A stretch of 64,000 nucleotides of DNA, from NCBI RefSeq assembly GCF_000784835.1, contig NZ_JSFH01000012.1, positions 270,346 to 334,345 of the forward strand. The letters run 5' to 3'. The position numbers and the translations under genes were made by a program. Below are positions 18,361 to 29,791 of this stretch, one piece after another; positions within the stretch are counted from its first letter, which is position 1; each line of letters opens with the position of its first letter. Origin of the DNA: Thermotoga sp. Mc24. Its GTDB lineage: Bacteria; Thermotogota; Thermotogae; Thermotogales; Thermotogaceae. The notes under the pieces were generated by a model that was not told the DNA's origin, searched no databases, and saw only the letters and a list, made by a program, of their open reading frames with translations.

Positions 18361-19382
18361 CTGAGTAAAAAAGAGTGGATCAACATAATTCTGGCACTGG
18401 CTTTTGGATTTCTCGCCGTTGTTTTTATTTTCAGGGAAGTGGATCCCGCTGAATTTTCCAGATATTTTCATTTGAAATCTCTCCTTTACATGTTCCTTCT
18501 CTGCGGAACATTTGTTTTTTCTATCGTCATAGACTCTCTCAGGATGAAATGGCTCTACTCATTTGTGTGGAAAGAGAAGTTTCCACTGTACGATGCCTTC
18601 TTCAACAATTACATGAGTTTTGTCTTCAGCATGCTCACCCCTTTCTATTTTGGAGGACAGTTTTTCCAGACGTATCACCTCTCAAAAATGGGTTTCAAAT
18701 CTGAACACAATGTGAACGTGATTCTTTCCAGATTTGTAGAATACCTGATCTCCGTTACTGTTCTTTCGATTCTGGGCCTTGTGAGATACAGAAACTTTCT
18801 CTTCTCGAACGCACTTTTGACTTCAAAGTTGATACTTCTCGCGTACCTCATCAGCGTATCGTTCATTGCTGTTTTGATGTCTGCGCTGATAAATCCTCCC
18901 CTCATCGCACGTCTTTTTAACGCTTTCAAAAGAATAAGATGGATAGATCGACTCATCAAAAAGATCACCAAAGCAGAAGACTGGGATACCAGATTTCTCG
19001 AATGGACAGAAAAATTGAAGGAAAGTGTTCAAGTACTCTGGAAAAGCGGCTTTATGTTTTTTGATTTTCCTCTCACTTTCATTTCCCTGCTTGTTCAATC
19101 TTTTGTTCTCTACCTTGCCATCTGGCTCACATCCGGAAAAATAGGTTTCCTCGATGTCACAGGCCTCTTCTATTTCTTGAGTTTGGTCGTGTTTTACATA
19201 CCCACTCCTGGAGCGAGTGGAGGAGTGGAAGCGGTTTATCAGATCGTTTTTTCCAAGATTTTGAATTCTTCCGAAAAAACACTCGCCTCCATTCTCATCT
19301 GGAGGATTTCCACCTATTACCTTCCGATATTCATTGGTATAGCATTCCTCTTGATTTACCGCTATCCGAAGGAAGTGACAAA

Positions 19383-19386
<4 letters not shown>
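18361..19386 (+). CDS. Flippase-like membrane protein (UPF0104/AglD-MprF type), probable CTG start
   Basis: This multi-pass membrane protein of about 341 residues has six to eight hydrophobic segments. It carries family marks of the lysylphosphatidylglycerol synthase TM/UPF0104 group: RMKWLYSF, NNYMSFVFSMLTPFYFGGQFFQTYHL and YIPTPGASGGVEAVYQ. No ATG, GTG or TTG precedes the first membrane helix in frame. The likely start is CTG at 18361, ten bases after GAGGAGG at 18344-18350. The first conventional codon, a GTG at 18439, would remove the first helix and lacks a spaced ribosome-binding site. The stop overlaps the next ATG. The role may be lipid or glycolipid translocation, but no substrate can be read. 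Confidence 0.72.
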
Positions 19387-21666
<2,280 letters not shown>

Positions 21667-21667
<1 letters not shown>

Positions 21668-22428
21668 TGTCAGGTCATAACAAGTGGGCCAATATTAAAC
21701 ACAGGAAGATGGCCCAGGATGCGAAGAAATCCAAGATTTTCACAAAACTAATCAGAGAAATCATCGTTGCGGCAAGAGAAGGAGGAGGAAACATAGAAAC
21801 AAATCCGCGATTGAGAGCGGCAGTTGAAAAAGCAAGGGCGGAAAACATGCCCAAAGAAAACATTGAAAGAGCCATAAAGAGAGGAACAGGAGAACTCGAG
21901 GGAGTAGACTACCAGGAAGTGATCTACGAAGGATACGCACCCGGAGGAGTCGCCGTGTACATCAGAGCGCTCACAGACAACAAAAACAGAACCGCTCAGG
22001 AGCTCAGGCATCTGTTCAACAAATACGGTGGCAGCCTTGCGGAAAGCGGTTCGGTGAGCTGGATATTCGAAAGAAAGGGTGTTATCGAAATCTCGAGAGA
22101 TAAGGTGAAAGATCTGGAAGAACTCATGATGATCGCTATAGACGCGGGTGCGGAAGACATAAAAGACACAGAAGATCCAATACAGATAATCACAGCACCT
22201 GAGAACATCTCAGAAGTGAAGAGCAAGCTGGAAGAAGCCGGTTACGAGGTGGAATCTAAGGTAACATTCATCCCTAAAAACACGGTGAAAGTCACAGGCA
22301 AAGATGCCGAAAAAGTTCTTGAATTTCTCAACGCGCTGGAAGATATGGACGACGTGCAGGAAGTGTATTCGAACTTTGAAATGGACGACAAAGAGATGGA
22401 GGAGATACTTTCCAGGCTGGAAGGATAA
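21667..22428 (+). CDS. yebC: YebC/PmpR family protein
   Basis: This 253-residue protein belongs to the YebC/TACO1 family, known as DNA-binding regulators and, in recent work, as factors that help ribosomes through proline stretches. The start [21 protein letters not shown] is diagnostic, as is [22 protein letters not shown]. An ATG three bases upstream (21664) is possible, but the family start and the spacing from GGAGGTGG favour 21667. The start overlaps the phosphatase stop. Confidence 0.93.
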
Positions 22429-22436
22429 CCCTGATT

Positions 22437-23153
22437 TTGTTTGTTTTAGTAACTGTCTCTGCATACGCTGGTTTCATCGAAGTGGGAGCAGGAGTTTATA
22501 ATGGTTCTCCCACACTGGGTTTCGTACTGTCTCCCGAACTCAAAACAGATTTCATAGAAGGAAAATTCAGGTTCGATTTTTTTGCAAGTTTTTCGGAAGG
22601 GGAGCTTTCTCTCCTTCCTTTCATTTACGGCAATCCTGTTTATTTCCGATTCGGAATCGATGATTTTTCATTCGAATATCACGCACCGACAGTTTTGAAG
22701 GCATCTTTTGTACCGTTCAAAAAGAGCTGGAACGTGAGACTTGGTTTCATGGGTAGTATCTGGAACGGAGAAAATGTTTTCTTCTTCACGGAGAAACCTG
22801 TGTTTCTCGTTTTGTCGAACGATGGTAACTACCATATCGGTCTGAACTTCAAAGTATTCGATACAGGCCTCGAACTCTTCGTTGAAAACGAAAAACCCGG
22901 TGTCTGGTTGGAACTTGGGAGTTTAAAAGTTGGTGTTTCAAACTGGATTGGTTTGATCTTCGAGCGTAAAAAAGCAGTGGTCCGTCTTCTTTACGATGGA
23001 GAATTCAAACCCGGTTTGACGTTGCTCGAGGAAAACGGATGGATCTTCATCAACAGCGACTACGTAGAAGGAAGTTGGAAGGTGGGAAGATTCCATGCAG
23101 GAGGAAAGATCGGAAAAGAAAATTGGGCCTTTCAAATTTCAATCGAATTTTGA
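22437..23153 (+). CDS. Putative small exported beta-barrel protein, unusual start codon
   Basis: I do not recognise this roughly 238-residue protein as a named family. It opens with a short hydrophobic stretch ending in a signal-peptidase-like site (VTVSAYA before GFIEV) and continues as alternating short strands rich in Phe, Tyr, Gly and Trp (for example [34 protein letters not shown]), ending in WAFQISIEF. This is the profile of a small outer-membrane barrel. TTG at 22437 is the listed start; CTG at 22431 is better spaced from AAGGAT (22421-22426). The last 59 bases overlap cheR. LspA and BamA are also in the window. Confidence 0.55.
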   Translation: MFVLVTVSAYAGFIEVGAGVYNGSPTLGFVLSPELKTDFIEGKFRFDFFASFSEGELSLLPFIYGNPVYFRFGIDDFSFEYHAPTVLKASFVPFKKSWNVRLGFMGSIWNGENVFFFTEKPVFLVLSNDGNYHIGLNFKVFDTGLELFVENEKPGVWLELGSLKVGVSNWIGLIFERKKAVVRLLYDGEFKPGLTLLEENGWIFINSDYVEGSWKVGRFHAGGKIGKENWAFQISIEF

Positions 23154-23943
23154 GTGGAAGGAATTTCCTCAGGAGGAATTCGAATGGTTCGTGAAAGAAG
23201 TTGAAAAGAGGTTCGGGCTGAACCTCTCTTCTTACAAACCGCAGAGGGTAAAGCGCAGAACAGAACTTCTTCTCAGGAAGTACAACGTAGATTACAGAGA
23301 GTATATAAACATGCTCACAAAGGACAAGAAGTACCTCGATGAATTCATGGATAAGATGACGATAAACGTGACAGAGTTCTTCAGAAATCCGGAAAAATGG
23401 TGGGAACTGAGAGATGAAATCATTCCTCTGATTGCAAAAAATTCCCTTAGGATGAAGTTCTGGAGCGCGGGTTGTTCCTCTGGAGAGGAACCGTACTCCC
23501 TGGCCATCCTGGTTCACGAACTCAATCTTTCCTATAAAACTCGTATTCTGGCAACGGACATCGACATCGGCGTGCTTAGAAGAGCCCAGGAAGGGATTTA
23601 CGAAGAAAGGGCCTTCGTCAGCACTCCAAAGGAATACCTGGAAAAATACTTTGAGAAGCTACCAGATGGAAGGTACAGGATAAAAGATTCTGTGAAGAAA
23701 ATCGTGGAATTCAAAATGCACGATCTTTTGAGAGATCCGTTCGAAAAGAACTTCGATCTGATATTGTGTCGAAACGTGGTTATTTACTTCGAACCAGAAG
23801 CGAAAAATGAGCTCTACAGGAAGTTCGCTGAATCCATGAAACTGGGAGGTTTCTTCTTCGTCGGAAACACCGAAAGAATTTTCAACTACAAGGAACTGGG
23901 ATTTGAGATATACAAACCGTTCATCTACAGAAAGGTGAAATAG
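23095..23943 (+). CDS. cheR: Chemotaxis protein methyltransferase CheR
   Basis: This 282-residue enzyme transfers methyl groups from S-adenosylmethionine to glutamates of chemoreceptors. The N-terminal helical domain ([36 protein letters not shown]) is followed by the catalytic domain with [15 protein letters not shown] and the SAM-binding [17 protein letters not shown], then LCRNVVIYF. The ATG at 23095 lies inside the 3' end of the previous gene with a weak GGTGGG site; no later in-frame start retains the whole first domain. No other chemotaxis gene is nearby except the CheY-like regulator at 19969. Confidence 0.9.
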   Translation: MQEERSEKKIGPFKFQSNFEWKEFPQEEFEWFVKEVEKRFGLNLSSYKPQRVKRRTELLLRKYNVDYREYINMLTKDKKYLDEFMDKMTINVTEFFRNPEKWWELRDEIIPLIAKNSLRMKFWSAGCSSGEEPYSLAILVHELNLSYKTRILATDIDIGVLRRAQEGIYEERAFVSTPKEYLEKYFEKLPDGRYRIKDSVKKIVEFKMHDLLRDPFEKNFDLILCRNVVIYFEPEAKNELYRKFAESMKLGGFFFVGNTERIFNYKELGFEIYKPFIYRKVK

Positions 23944-24504
23944 ATGGCGTTTGTGATGGTTCTCACAATTGTTCTGGATCAGCTTACAAAGCGGATAGCA
24001 AGCGAGATACACGGAACTTTCTTCATAGTTCCGGGTTTTTTGAGATTCGTGAAGGCAACCAACCGAGGAATCGCACTCGGGTTGTTTAAAAATCTTTCCG
24101 AACAGCTTCTCTGGACCGTGATGTTCGTTGTTGTTTTTCTCTCCCTGCTTCCTTATATTTTCAAGTTCAGCAGGCTGGAAAGAATAGCCATGGGCTTCAT
24201 TCTTGGGGGAGCTCTCGGCAACCTTCTCGACAGAATCAGATTCGGATACGTTCTTGATTTTCTGAACTTGACCTTTCTCCCAACGATATTCAACCTAGCG
24301 GATGTGTTCATCATAGTCGGAGGAGCGCTTATGATACTGGGAGTTTTCAGAGGTGGAGACAATGAAAGTTTGGAGAGTCGAAAAAAGAGAAGAGGGCTGG
24401 AGACTGGATCAGTTTTTGAAGGAGAAGACACCATCATGGATCTCGAGATCAATGATTCAAAAAGCGATAAAAGAGGGCAAAGTGAAGGTCAACGGTCAGA
24501 TTAA
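23944..24504 (+). CDS. lspA: Prolipoprotein signal peptidase LspA with a long hydrophilic tail
   Basis: This inner-membrane aspartic peptidase removes signal peptides from lipoproteins. It opens with VLDQLTK, contains TNRGIALG, and shows both catalytic-Asp motifs: GALGNLLDRIRFGYVLDF and FNLADVFII. Four membrane segments end near residue 137, where LspA proteins normally stop. Here the frame stays open for about 48 further residues that are strongly charged and overlap rluD by 143 nt in another frame. The ATG immediately follows the cheR stop. The tail may be real, or the natural end may differ in other strains. Confidence 0.88.
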   Translation: MAFVMVLTIVLDQLTKRIASEIHGTFFIVPGFLRFVKATNRGIALGLFKNLSEQLLWTVMFVVVFLSLLPYIFKFSRLERIAMGFILGGALGNLLDRIRFGYVLDFLNLTFLPTIFNLADVFIIVGGALMILGVFRGGDNESLESRKKRRGLETGSVFEGEDTIMDLEINDSKSDKRGQSEGQRSD

Positions 24505-25297
24505 AAAACCAAGTTACAAGTTGAAAGAGGGTGAAATAGTAGAGGTTGACCTCCCTGAAAAGCCGCAGGAAGCGACCGTTCAACCCGAAGAGATAGAATT
24601 GAAAGTTCTTTATGAAGATAGAGACATCATAGTTATCGACAAACCCGGAGACATGATCGTTCATCCTGTTCCCTCCAAACTCAGCGGAACTCTTGTGAAC
24701 GCTCTTCTTCATCACTGCAAAGATCTTCAGGGAGTTGGGGGAAAGCTCCGTCCGGGAATAGTTCACAGGCTCGACAAAGAGACCTCTGGTGTCATGGTAG
24801 TAGCCAAAAATGACTTCGCACATCAAAGCCTCTCGAAGCAGTTCAAAGATCGAAAGGTGAAGAAGACCTACATACTCCTGGCGAAAGGCAGAATGAAAAA
24901 TGATGAAGGAGTTATCGATCTTCCACTCGCGAGACATCCCGTTCTGAGGATAAAAATGGCTGTCGTTGAAACAGGGAAAGAAGCGATCACAGAGTACAGA
25001 GTTCTGAAAAGGTTCGATGATGTCGCTACACTCGTTCTCGCCTTTCCCAAAACAGGTAGAACACACCAGATCAGGGTGCACATGAAAAGCCTCGGTCATC
25101 CGATCATGGGAGACAAAATCTACGGGAAGCCGAAAGAGGATGAGATCTTCGGAATAAAAAGGCAGATGCTTCACGCCCTGAAACTCGGTTTCTTCCACCC
25201 TCGAACGGGCGAATGGATGGAGTTCGTCTCACCTCTGCCGGAGGACTTCAAAGAAGCCATCAGAAGGATCCATGAATACGTGAGGGAAAGATCATGA
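24362..25297 (+). CDS. rluD: Ribosomal large-subunit pseudouridine synthase, RluD/RluA family
   Basis: This 311-residue enzyme isomerises uridines in 23S rRNA. An S4 domain (about 14-75, WRLDQFLKEK...KVKVNGQIKKPSYKL) precedes the catalytic domain, whose active aspartate lies in HRLDKETSGV. The motifs GRTHQIRVHMKSLGHPIMGD and LHALKLGFFHP confirm the family. The ATG at 24362 was chosen because GAGGTGGA lies eight bases upstream; a GTG at 24353 falls in that site. The gene is embedded at its 5' end in lspA and overlaps the dnaE ATG by four bases. Confidence 0.93.
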   Translation: MKVWRVEKREEGWRLDQFLKEKTPSWISRSMIQKAIKEGKVKVNGQIKKPSYKLKEGEIVEVDLPEKPQEATVQPEEIELKVLYEDRDIIVIDKPGDMIVHPVPSKLSGTLVNALLHHCKDLQGVGGKLRPGIVHRLDKETSGVMVVAKNDFAHQSLSKQFKDRKVKKTYILLAKGRMKNDEGVIDLPLARHPVLRIKMAVVETGKEAITEYRVLKRFDDVATLVLAFPKTGRTHQIRVHMKSLGHPIMGDKIYGKPKEDEIFGIKRQMLHALKLGFFHPRTGEWMEFVSPLPEDFKEAIRRIHEYVRERS

Positions 25298-27822
25298 TTC
25301 CATGGGTGATATCTCCCTATTCTTTCGATGGCTCAGTCGTTCGATTCGAAAAACTGGCCCTTCTCTTGAAAAGAAAGGGACTGAAATCAGTCATCCTCGC
25401 CGACAGAAACTTCCACGCCGCCGTGAAGTTCAACACGATCATGAGGAAACACGGCCTGATACCGGTTCACGGTCTCTGGAAAGACGGCAGAATCTTCGTC
25501 GCGAGAAACAGAGAGGAATTCGACAGCCTGGTCAGGTACTACAACGGAGAAACACATGAAATCGAAGACATACCTGTTTTCCAAGAAAGCGAACTAACAC
25601 CTGTGAGATATCTCGATGCCTCTGAAAAAAAGGCCAGCATCTTCATGAGAAAGATCTTCGGACTCGACGAAGACGTTCAGGGTTTTCCAGAAAAATGTGA
25701 AGATGTGGCCGACATTCTGAACGCAGAAGCCTACGATCTCAGAGTGAATCACAGATTTCCCACTCCTCCAAAGGGTTGGAACGAATCACTCATAAAAAAG
25801 GCAGAACCATTGGGTGAAGAGTACGTCAGCCGCCTGAAAAGAGAACTCGAGGTGATAAAAAGAAAGGGTTTCACCCCGTACATCTACACGGTGGAAAAAG
25901 TGGTAGAGATCGCAAAGAAAATGGGCATAAAAGTCGGTCCTGGAAGAGGAAGTGCGGTTGGTTCTCTCGTTGCATACCTGTGCGGAATAACAGAGGTAGA
26001 TCCAATAAAATACGACCTTCTCTTCGAACGCTTCTTGAACGAAGAAAGGCAGGAACCACCCGATATAGATGTGGATGTGGAAGACAGGAGAAGAAAAGAC
26101 CTGATAAAGGAATTATCAAAGTCTTTTCAAGTCTATCAAGTTTCAACCTTCGGAAACCTCACAGAGAAATCTCTGAAAAACCTCATAAACTCCGTTCTTC
26201 CAGATGCGTCTCTTGAAGAGAAAAACGAAATCTACAAAACCGTTTACGGACTGCCGCACCACCCCAGTGTTCACGCCGCGGGAGTCGTGATCTCAGAAAA
26301 TCCTCTTCCATTGCCTACAAGAACGGAAGAAAATATTCCGATAACGGACTACGACATGTACGATCTCCAAGAAATAGGTGTTGTGAAGATCGATATACTG
26401 GGTCTTAAAACCCTCTCGTTCATAAAAGATTTCAAAAAAGAGGTTTTTGACTATTCCGACGAAAAAACGTACCATATCATCTCCAAAGGAAAAACCCTCG
26501 GTGTGTTCCAGCTTGAAGGCCTTCAGGCAAGAAAACTGTGCAGAAGAATCTCTCCCAGAAACATGAACGAACTCTCCACTCTCCTTGCCCTAAACAGACC
26601 TGGCCCGTTGAGGTCTGGTCTGGACGTCATGTTTTCGAATCCAAAGAATGTTCCTGCGTTTTTCAGGAGGATGTTTCCAGAGACAAGAGGGGTTCTGATC
26701 TATCAGGAACAGATCATGCGACTCGCCATGTTCGCGGGCCTCTCAGGCACCGAAGCGGATATTTTGAGGAGGGCCATTGCGAAGAAAGAAAGAGAAAAAA
26801 TGGAACCACTCCTTGAAAAGATGAAAAAAGGCCTCCTTGAAAAAGGTATGGAGAACGCAGAACAGATTCTCGAAATCCTCCTGAACTTTTCCTCGTACGC
26901 CTTCAACAAATCCCACAGCGTCGCATACGCTCACATCACATACCAAACGGCATATTTAAAAGCCCATCATTTTGAAGAATTTTTCAAACTCTACTTCGCG
27001 TACAATTCTTCCGACACCGGAAAGATCTTTCTTGCCGTTCAGGAACTGAGAAACGAAGGATACAGAGTGCATCCCCCAGATATCAACATCTCCGGGAAAG
27101 ATCTGACCTTTCATGGTAAAGACGTTTATCTTCCCCTGACGGTTGTGAAAGGATTGGGAACGACCCTGGTTGAACAGATCGAAAAAATCAGGCCGATCAG
27201 TAGTGTGAGAGATCTCCAGGAGAAGGTAATCGGCGTTCCAAGAAACGTTATAGAAAATCTGATCATAGCAGGCGCTTTCGACGGACTTTATGAAAACAGA
27301 AAACTGGCACTGGAAGAACTGAATAAAAAGGTTGAGAAAGATATTCTGGAAATTCGAAGTCTCTTTGGAGAAAAGGTGGAGCAGGAAAGTTCAAACGTTA
27401 AAATAGGAGATATCACCGAACTCGAAGAGAAAAGCATGGGATTTCCGTTGACACCAGTTCTCGAAGTCCCAACAGGGCTCTTTGCTTGTATAGCCGATGT
27501 CTTCACGTATGGTAGGATCCTTCCCGTACTCGTCAAGAGAGTTTCGAGAAACATCGTGACGGATGGTCTTTCCGTTTGCCGTGTGAGCACAGACATTCCC
27601 GATGGTGTTCACCTTGTGCTCCTCTCTCCCCTCCAGAAGATTATCAAAATCTGGCCCTTCAATGAAAACACCAGGTTCGTGTACAGAGTGGATCCCACCT
27701 CGATGCTGGAAAAGGCTGGTCAAAACGAGATAACGGAAATTCTAAAAAACGGCGCCGTAGCAAGGTATGAAGGCTACCGACCTCTAACGGATGAATATCG
27801 CTATAGAGTCGTTCCTCGGTAA
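25294..27822 (+). CDS. dnaE: DNA polymerase III alpha subunit, short DnaE with degenerate PHP domain
   Basis: This is an 842-residue C-family DNA polymerase. Catalytic aspartates are in PPDIDVDVE (D257, D259), with the third in the VVKIDILGL segment; GPGRGSAVGSLVAYLCGI and HPSVHAAGVVIS are standard DnaE motifs. The N-terminal PHP domain is shortened and its metal histidines are gone: the usual H-x-H opening is replaced by SPYSFDG and the TDH motif by LADRN. The protein is about 300 residues shorter than E. coli DnaE. Thermotoga also has a PolC, so this enzyme may serve lagging-strand or repair roles. The ATG overlaps the rluD stop. Confidence 0.93.
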   Translation: MIPWVISPYSFDGSVVRFEKLALLLKRKGLKSVILADRNFHAAVKFNTIMRKHGLIPVHGLWKDGRIFVARNREEFDSLVRYYNGETHEIEDIPVFQESELTPVRYLDASEKKASIFMRKIFGLDEDVQGFPEKCEDVADILNAEAYDLRVNHRFPTPPKGWNESLIKKAEPLGEEYVSRLKRELEVIKRKGFTPYIYTVEKVVEIAKKMGIKVGPGRGSAVGSLVAYLCGITEVDPIKYDLLFERFLNEERQEPPDIDVDVEDRRRKDLIKELSKSFQVYQVSTFGNLTEKSLKNLINSVLPDASLEEKNEIYKTVYGLPHHPSVHAAGVVISENPLPLPTRTEENIPITDYDMYDLQEIGVVKIDILGLKTLSFIKDFKKEVFDYSDEKTYHIISKGKTLGVFQLEGLQARKLCRRISPRNMNELSTLLALNRPGPLRSGLDVMFSNPKNVPAFFRRMFPETRGVLIYQEQIMRLAMFAGLSGTEADILRRAIAKKEREKMEPLLEKMKKGLLEKGMENAEQILEILLNFSSYAFNKSHSVAYAHITYQTAYLKAHHFEEFFKLYFAYNSSDTGKIFLAVQELRNEGYRVHPPDINISGKDLTFHGKDVYLPLTVVKGLGTTLVEQIEKIRPISSVRDLQEKVIGVPRNVIENLIIAGAFDGLYENRKLALEELNKKVEKDILEIRSLFGEKVEQESSNVKIGDITELEEKSMGFPLTPVLEVPTGLFACIADVFTYGRILPVLVKRVSRNIVTDGLSVCRVSTDIPDGVHLVLLSPLQKIIKIWPFNENTRFVYRVDPTSMLEKAGQNEITEILKNGAVARYEGYRPLTDEYRYRVVPR

Positions 27823-27839
27823 GCACAGTATGCTATAAT
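27812..27839 (+). promoter_or_regulatory. Promoter of the orphan binding-protein gene
   Basis: A perfect TATAAT (27834-27839) follows the dnaE stop. The best -35 match, TTCCTC at 27812-27817 with 16 bases spacing, is weak, so an activator or another start is possible. Confidence 0.5.
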
Positions 27840-27887
27840 TCAAATATAGTAAGGAGTCATCACATTTTTGGAAAGGGGGATTTCGTT

Positions 27888-29732
27888 ATGAGGAAACTGT
27901 TTGTGCTGTTCCTGGCAATCCTATCAGTTCTGGCACTGGCCGAGGTGAAAAACCCGGACACCATAATCGACGCCACCATTGGAGAACCCGATACTCTAGA
28001 CCCACACTACGCCTATGACACGGCGAGTGGTGAGGTCATCTACAACGTGTACGAGAACCTGATCGCCTACAAAGGAGAGAGCCTCACAGAATTCGAACCA
28101 CGCCTTGCAGAAAGATGGGAAATCCTGGACGGAGGTAAAACCTACAAATTCTACATCAGAAAAGGTGTGAAGTTCCACGAAGGTGGAGATCTCACACCAG
28201 AAGACGTGGAATACAGCTTTGAGAGAGGCCTCATTTTCGATCCAACAGCGGGTCCCATGTGGATGCTCTGGGAAGCCCTGTTCGGTGTGGATTCACTGGA
28301 AACTTTCGTCGAGGAAAAGATCGGCAAGCCTTACAACGAACTCTTCGACGAAAACGGTGAACCACTTCCAGAGTACAAAGACGCCCTCATAAAGATCTAC
28401 ACGGACTACATCGATCCTGCCATCGAAGTTGAAGGTGACGCCGTTGTGTTCCACCTCGTGAGACCCTTTGCACCGTTCATGTACATACTCGCCCAGAGCG
28501 CAAGCTGGAGTGCCGTCCTCGACAAAGAGTGGTGTATAGAGATAGGATGCTGGGACGGAAGAGCCGATACCTGGTGGAAGTACCACGATATCAGAAAAGA
28601 AGATTCTCCACTCTACGCGAGAATGAATGGAACTGGACCCTTCAAGTTCGTCGAATGGGACAGAGCCCAGCAGAAAGTCATCCTCGAACGAAACGACAAC
28701 TACTGGAGAGAACCCGCGAAGATCAAAAGAGTTGTCATCTGGGGAATCGACGAGTGGAGCACAAGAAGGGCGATGTTCCTACAAGGAGATGCCGATATCT
28801 GCGCTGTTCCAACCCAGTACCTCGAACAGGTGGAAGGAAAACCCGGTGTCACCGTTATAAAAGGACTTCCTGAACTCGCAGTAACATCCCTTCACTTCGC
28901 ATGGAACGTTCCCGAAGACAGCAAGTACATAGGCTCTGGAAAACTCGATGGAAACGGAATACCAACAGATTTCTTCACTGATGAAAATGTGAGAAAGGCC
29001 TTCATCTACGCGTTCGACTACGACACCTTCATAAATGAAGTCCTCAAGGGTCTTGGTAGAAAGATACCAACAGATCTTCCAGAAGGACTCCTTGGATTCA
29101 ACGAAGAGCTGCTGAACGATCCCAACGCTCCACATTTCGATATTGTGAAAGCAACAGAGTACTTCCAGAAAGCGTGGAATGGAGAAGTCTGGAAGAAAGG
29201 ATTCAAGATCACACTGCTTTACAACACTGGAAACGATGTGAGAAGAGCAGCTGCGGAAATGCTGAAGGCATACATCGAAATGATCAATCCAAAGTTCAAG
29301 GTTGAAGTAAGAGGTGTTCAATGGCCCACATATCTCGATGCAACCAAGAGAGGAGAAGTACCTGTTTTCATCATAGGATGGCTCGCAGATTATCCGGATC
29401 CTCACAACTTCATCTTCACCTACTACCACAGTGCAGGAGTTTATTCCGGAAGACAGGGCGAAAACTTCAGAAAGTTCGTCTCCACTCCACATCCCGATCT
29501 TGGCGGTAGAAGCCTCGACGAACTCATAGAAGAAGCAATCGCAAAGACCGATCCTGCAGAAAGACAGGCACTCTACGAAGAGATCCAGAAGTTCGCAATG
29601 AAGCACGCCCTTGGTATGCCTCTCTACCAACCACTCGGTGTGAGAGTCCAGAGAAGCTGGGTCAAGGGATGGTACTACAACCCAATGAGACCTGGTGACG
29701 ACTACTACGTGCTCTGGAAAGCAGAAGAGTAA
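27888..29732 (+). CDS. ABC transporter solute-binding protein, family 5 (oligopeptide/oligosaccharide type)
   Basis: This 614-residue exported binding protein has a signal peptide (MRKLFVLFLAILSVLALAE). The family 5 fold is clear: TIDATIGEPDTLDPHYAYDTASG near the start, the YKFYIRKGVKFHEGG segment, and VPVFIIGWLADYPDPHNF in the second lobe. In Thermotoga many members of this family bind oligosaccharides instead of peptides, so the ligand is open. The GGGGG site six bases before the ATG is good. The gene has its own promoter and terminator, and no permease or ATPase gene adjoins it; it probably shares a transporter encoded elsewhere. Confidence 0.88.
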   Translation: MRKLFVLFLAILSVLALAEVKNPDTIIDATIGEPDTLDPHYAYDTASGEVIYNVYENLIAYKGESLTEFEPRLAERWEILDGGKTYKFYIRKGVKFHEGGDLTPEDVEYSFERGLIFDPTAGPMWMLWEALFGVDSLETFVEEKIGKPYNELFDENGEPLPEYKDALIKIYTDYIDPAIEVEGDAVVFHLVRPFAPFMYILAQSASWSAVLDKEWCIEIGCWDGRADTWWKYHDIRKEDSPLYARMNGTGPFKFVEWDRAQQKVILERNDNYWREPAKIKRVVIWGIDEWSTRRAMFLQGDADICAVPTQYLEQVEGKPGVTVIKGLPELAVTSLHFAWNVPEDSKYIGSGKLDGNGIPTDFFTDENVRKAFIYAFDYDTFINEVLKGLGRKIPTDLPEGLLGFNEELLNDPNAPHFDIVKATEYFQKAWNGEVWKKGFKITLLYNTGNDVRRAAAEMLKAYIEMINPKFKVEVRGVQWPTYLDATKRGEVPVFIIGWLADYPDPHNFIFTYYHSAGVYSGRQGENFRKFVSTPHPDLGGRSLDELIEEAIAKTDPAERQALYEEIQKFAMKHALGMPLYQPLGVRVQRSWVKGWYYNPMRPGDDYYVLWKAEE

Positions 29733-29743
29733 AGATCATAAAA

Positions 29744-29780
29744 AAATAAAAGGGGCTCCGAAAGGAGCCCCTTATTTTTT
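29744..29780. terminator. Bidirectional terminator between the binding protein and rpoC
   Basis: AAGGGGCTCC / GGAGCCCCTT with a GAAA tetraloop is flanked by an A-rich run on one side and a T-rich run on the other, so it can end both the plus-strand gene and the minus-strand rpoBC transcript. Confidence 0.93.
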
Positions 29781-29791
29781 CTCTTTGTTCT

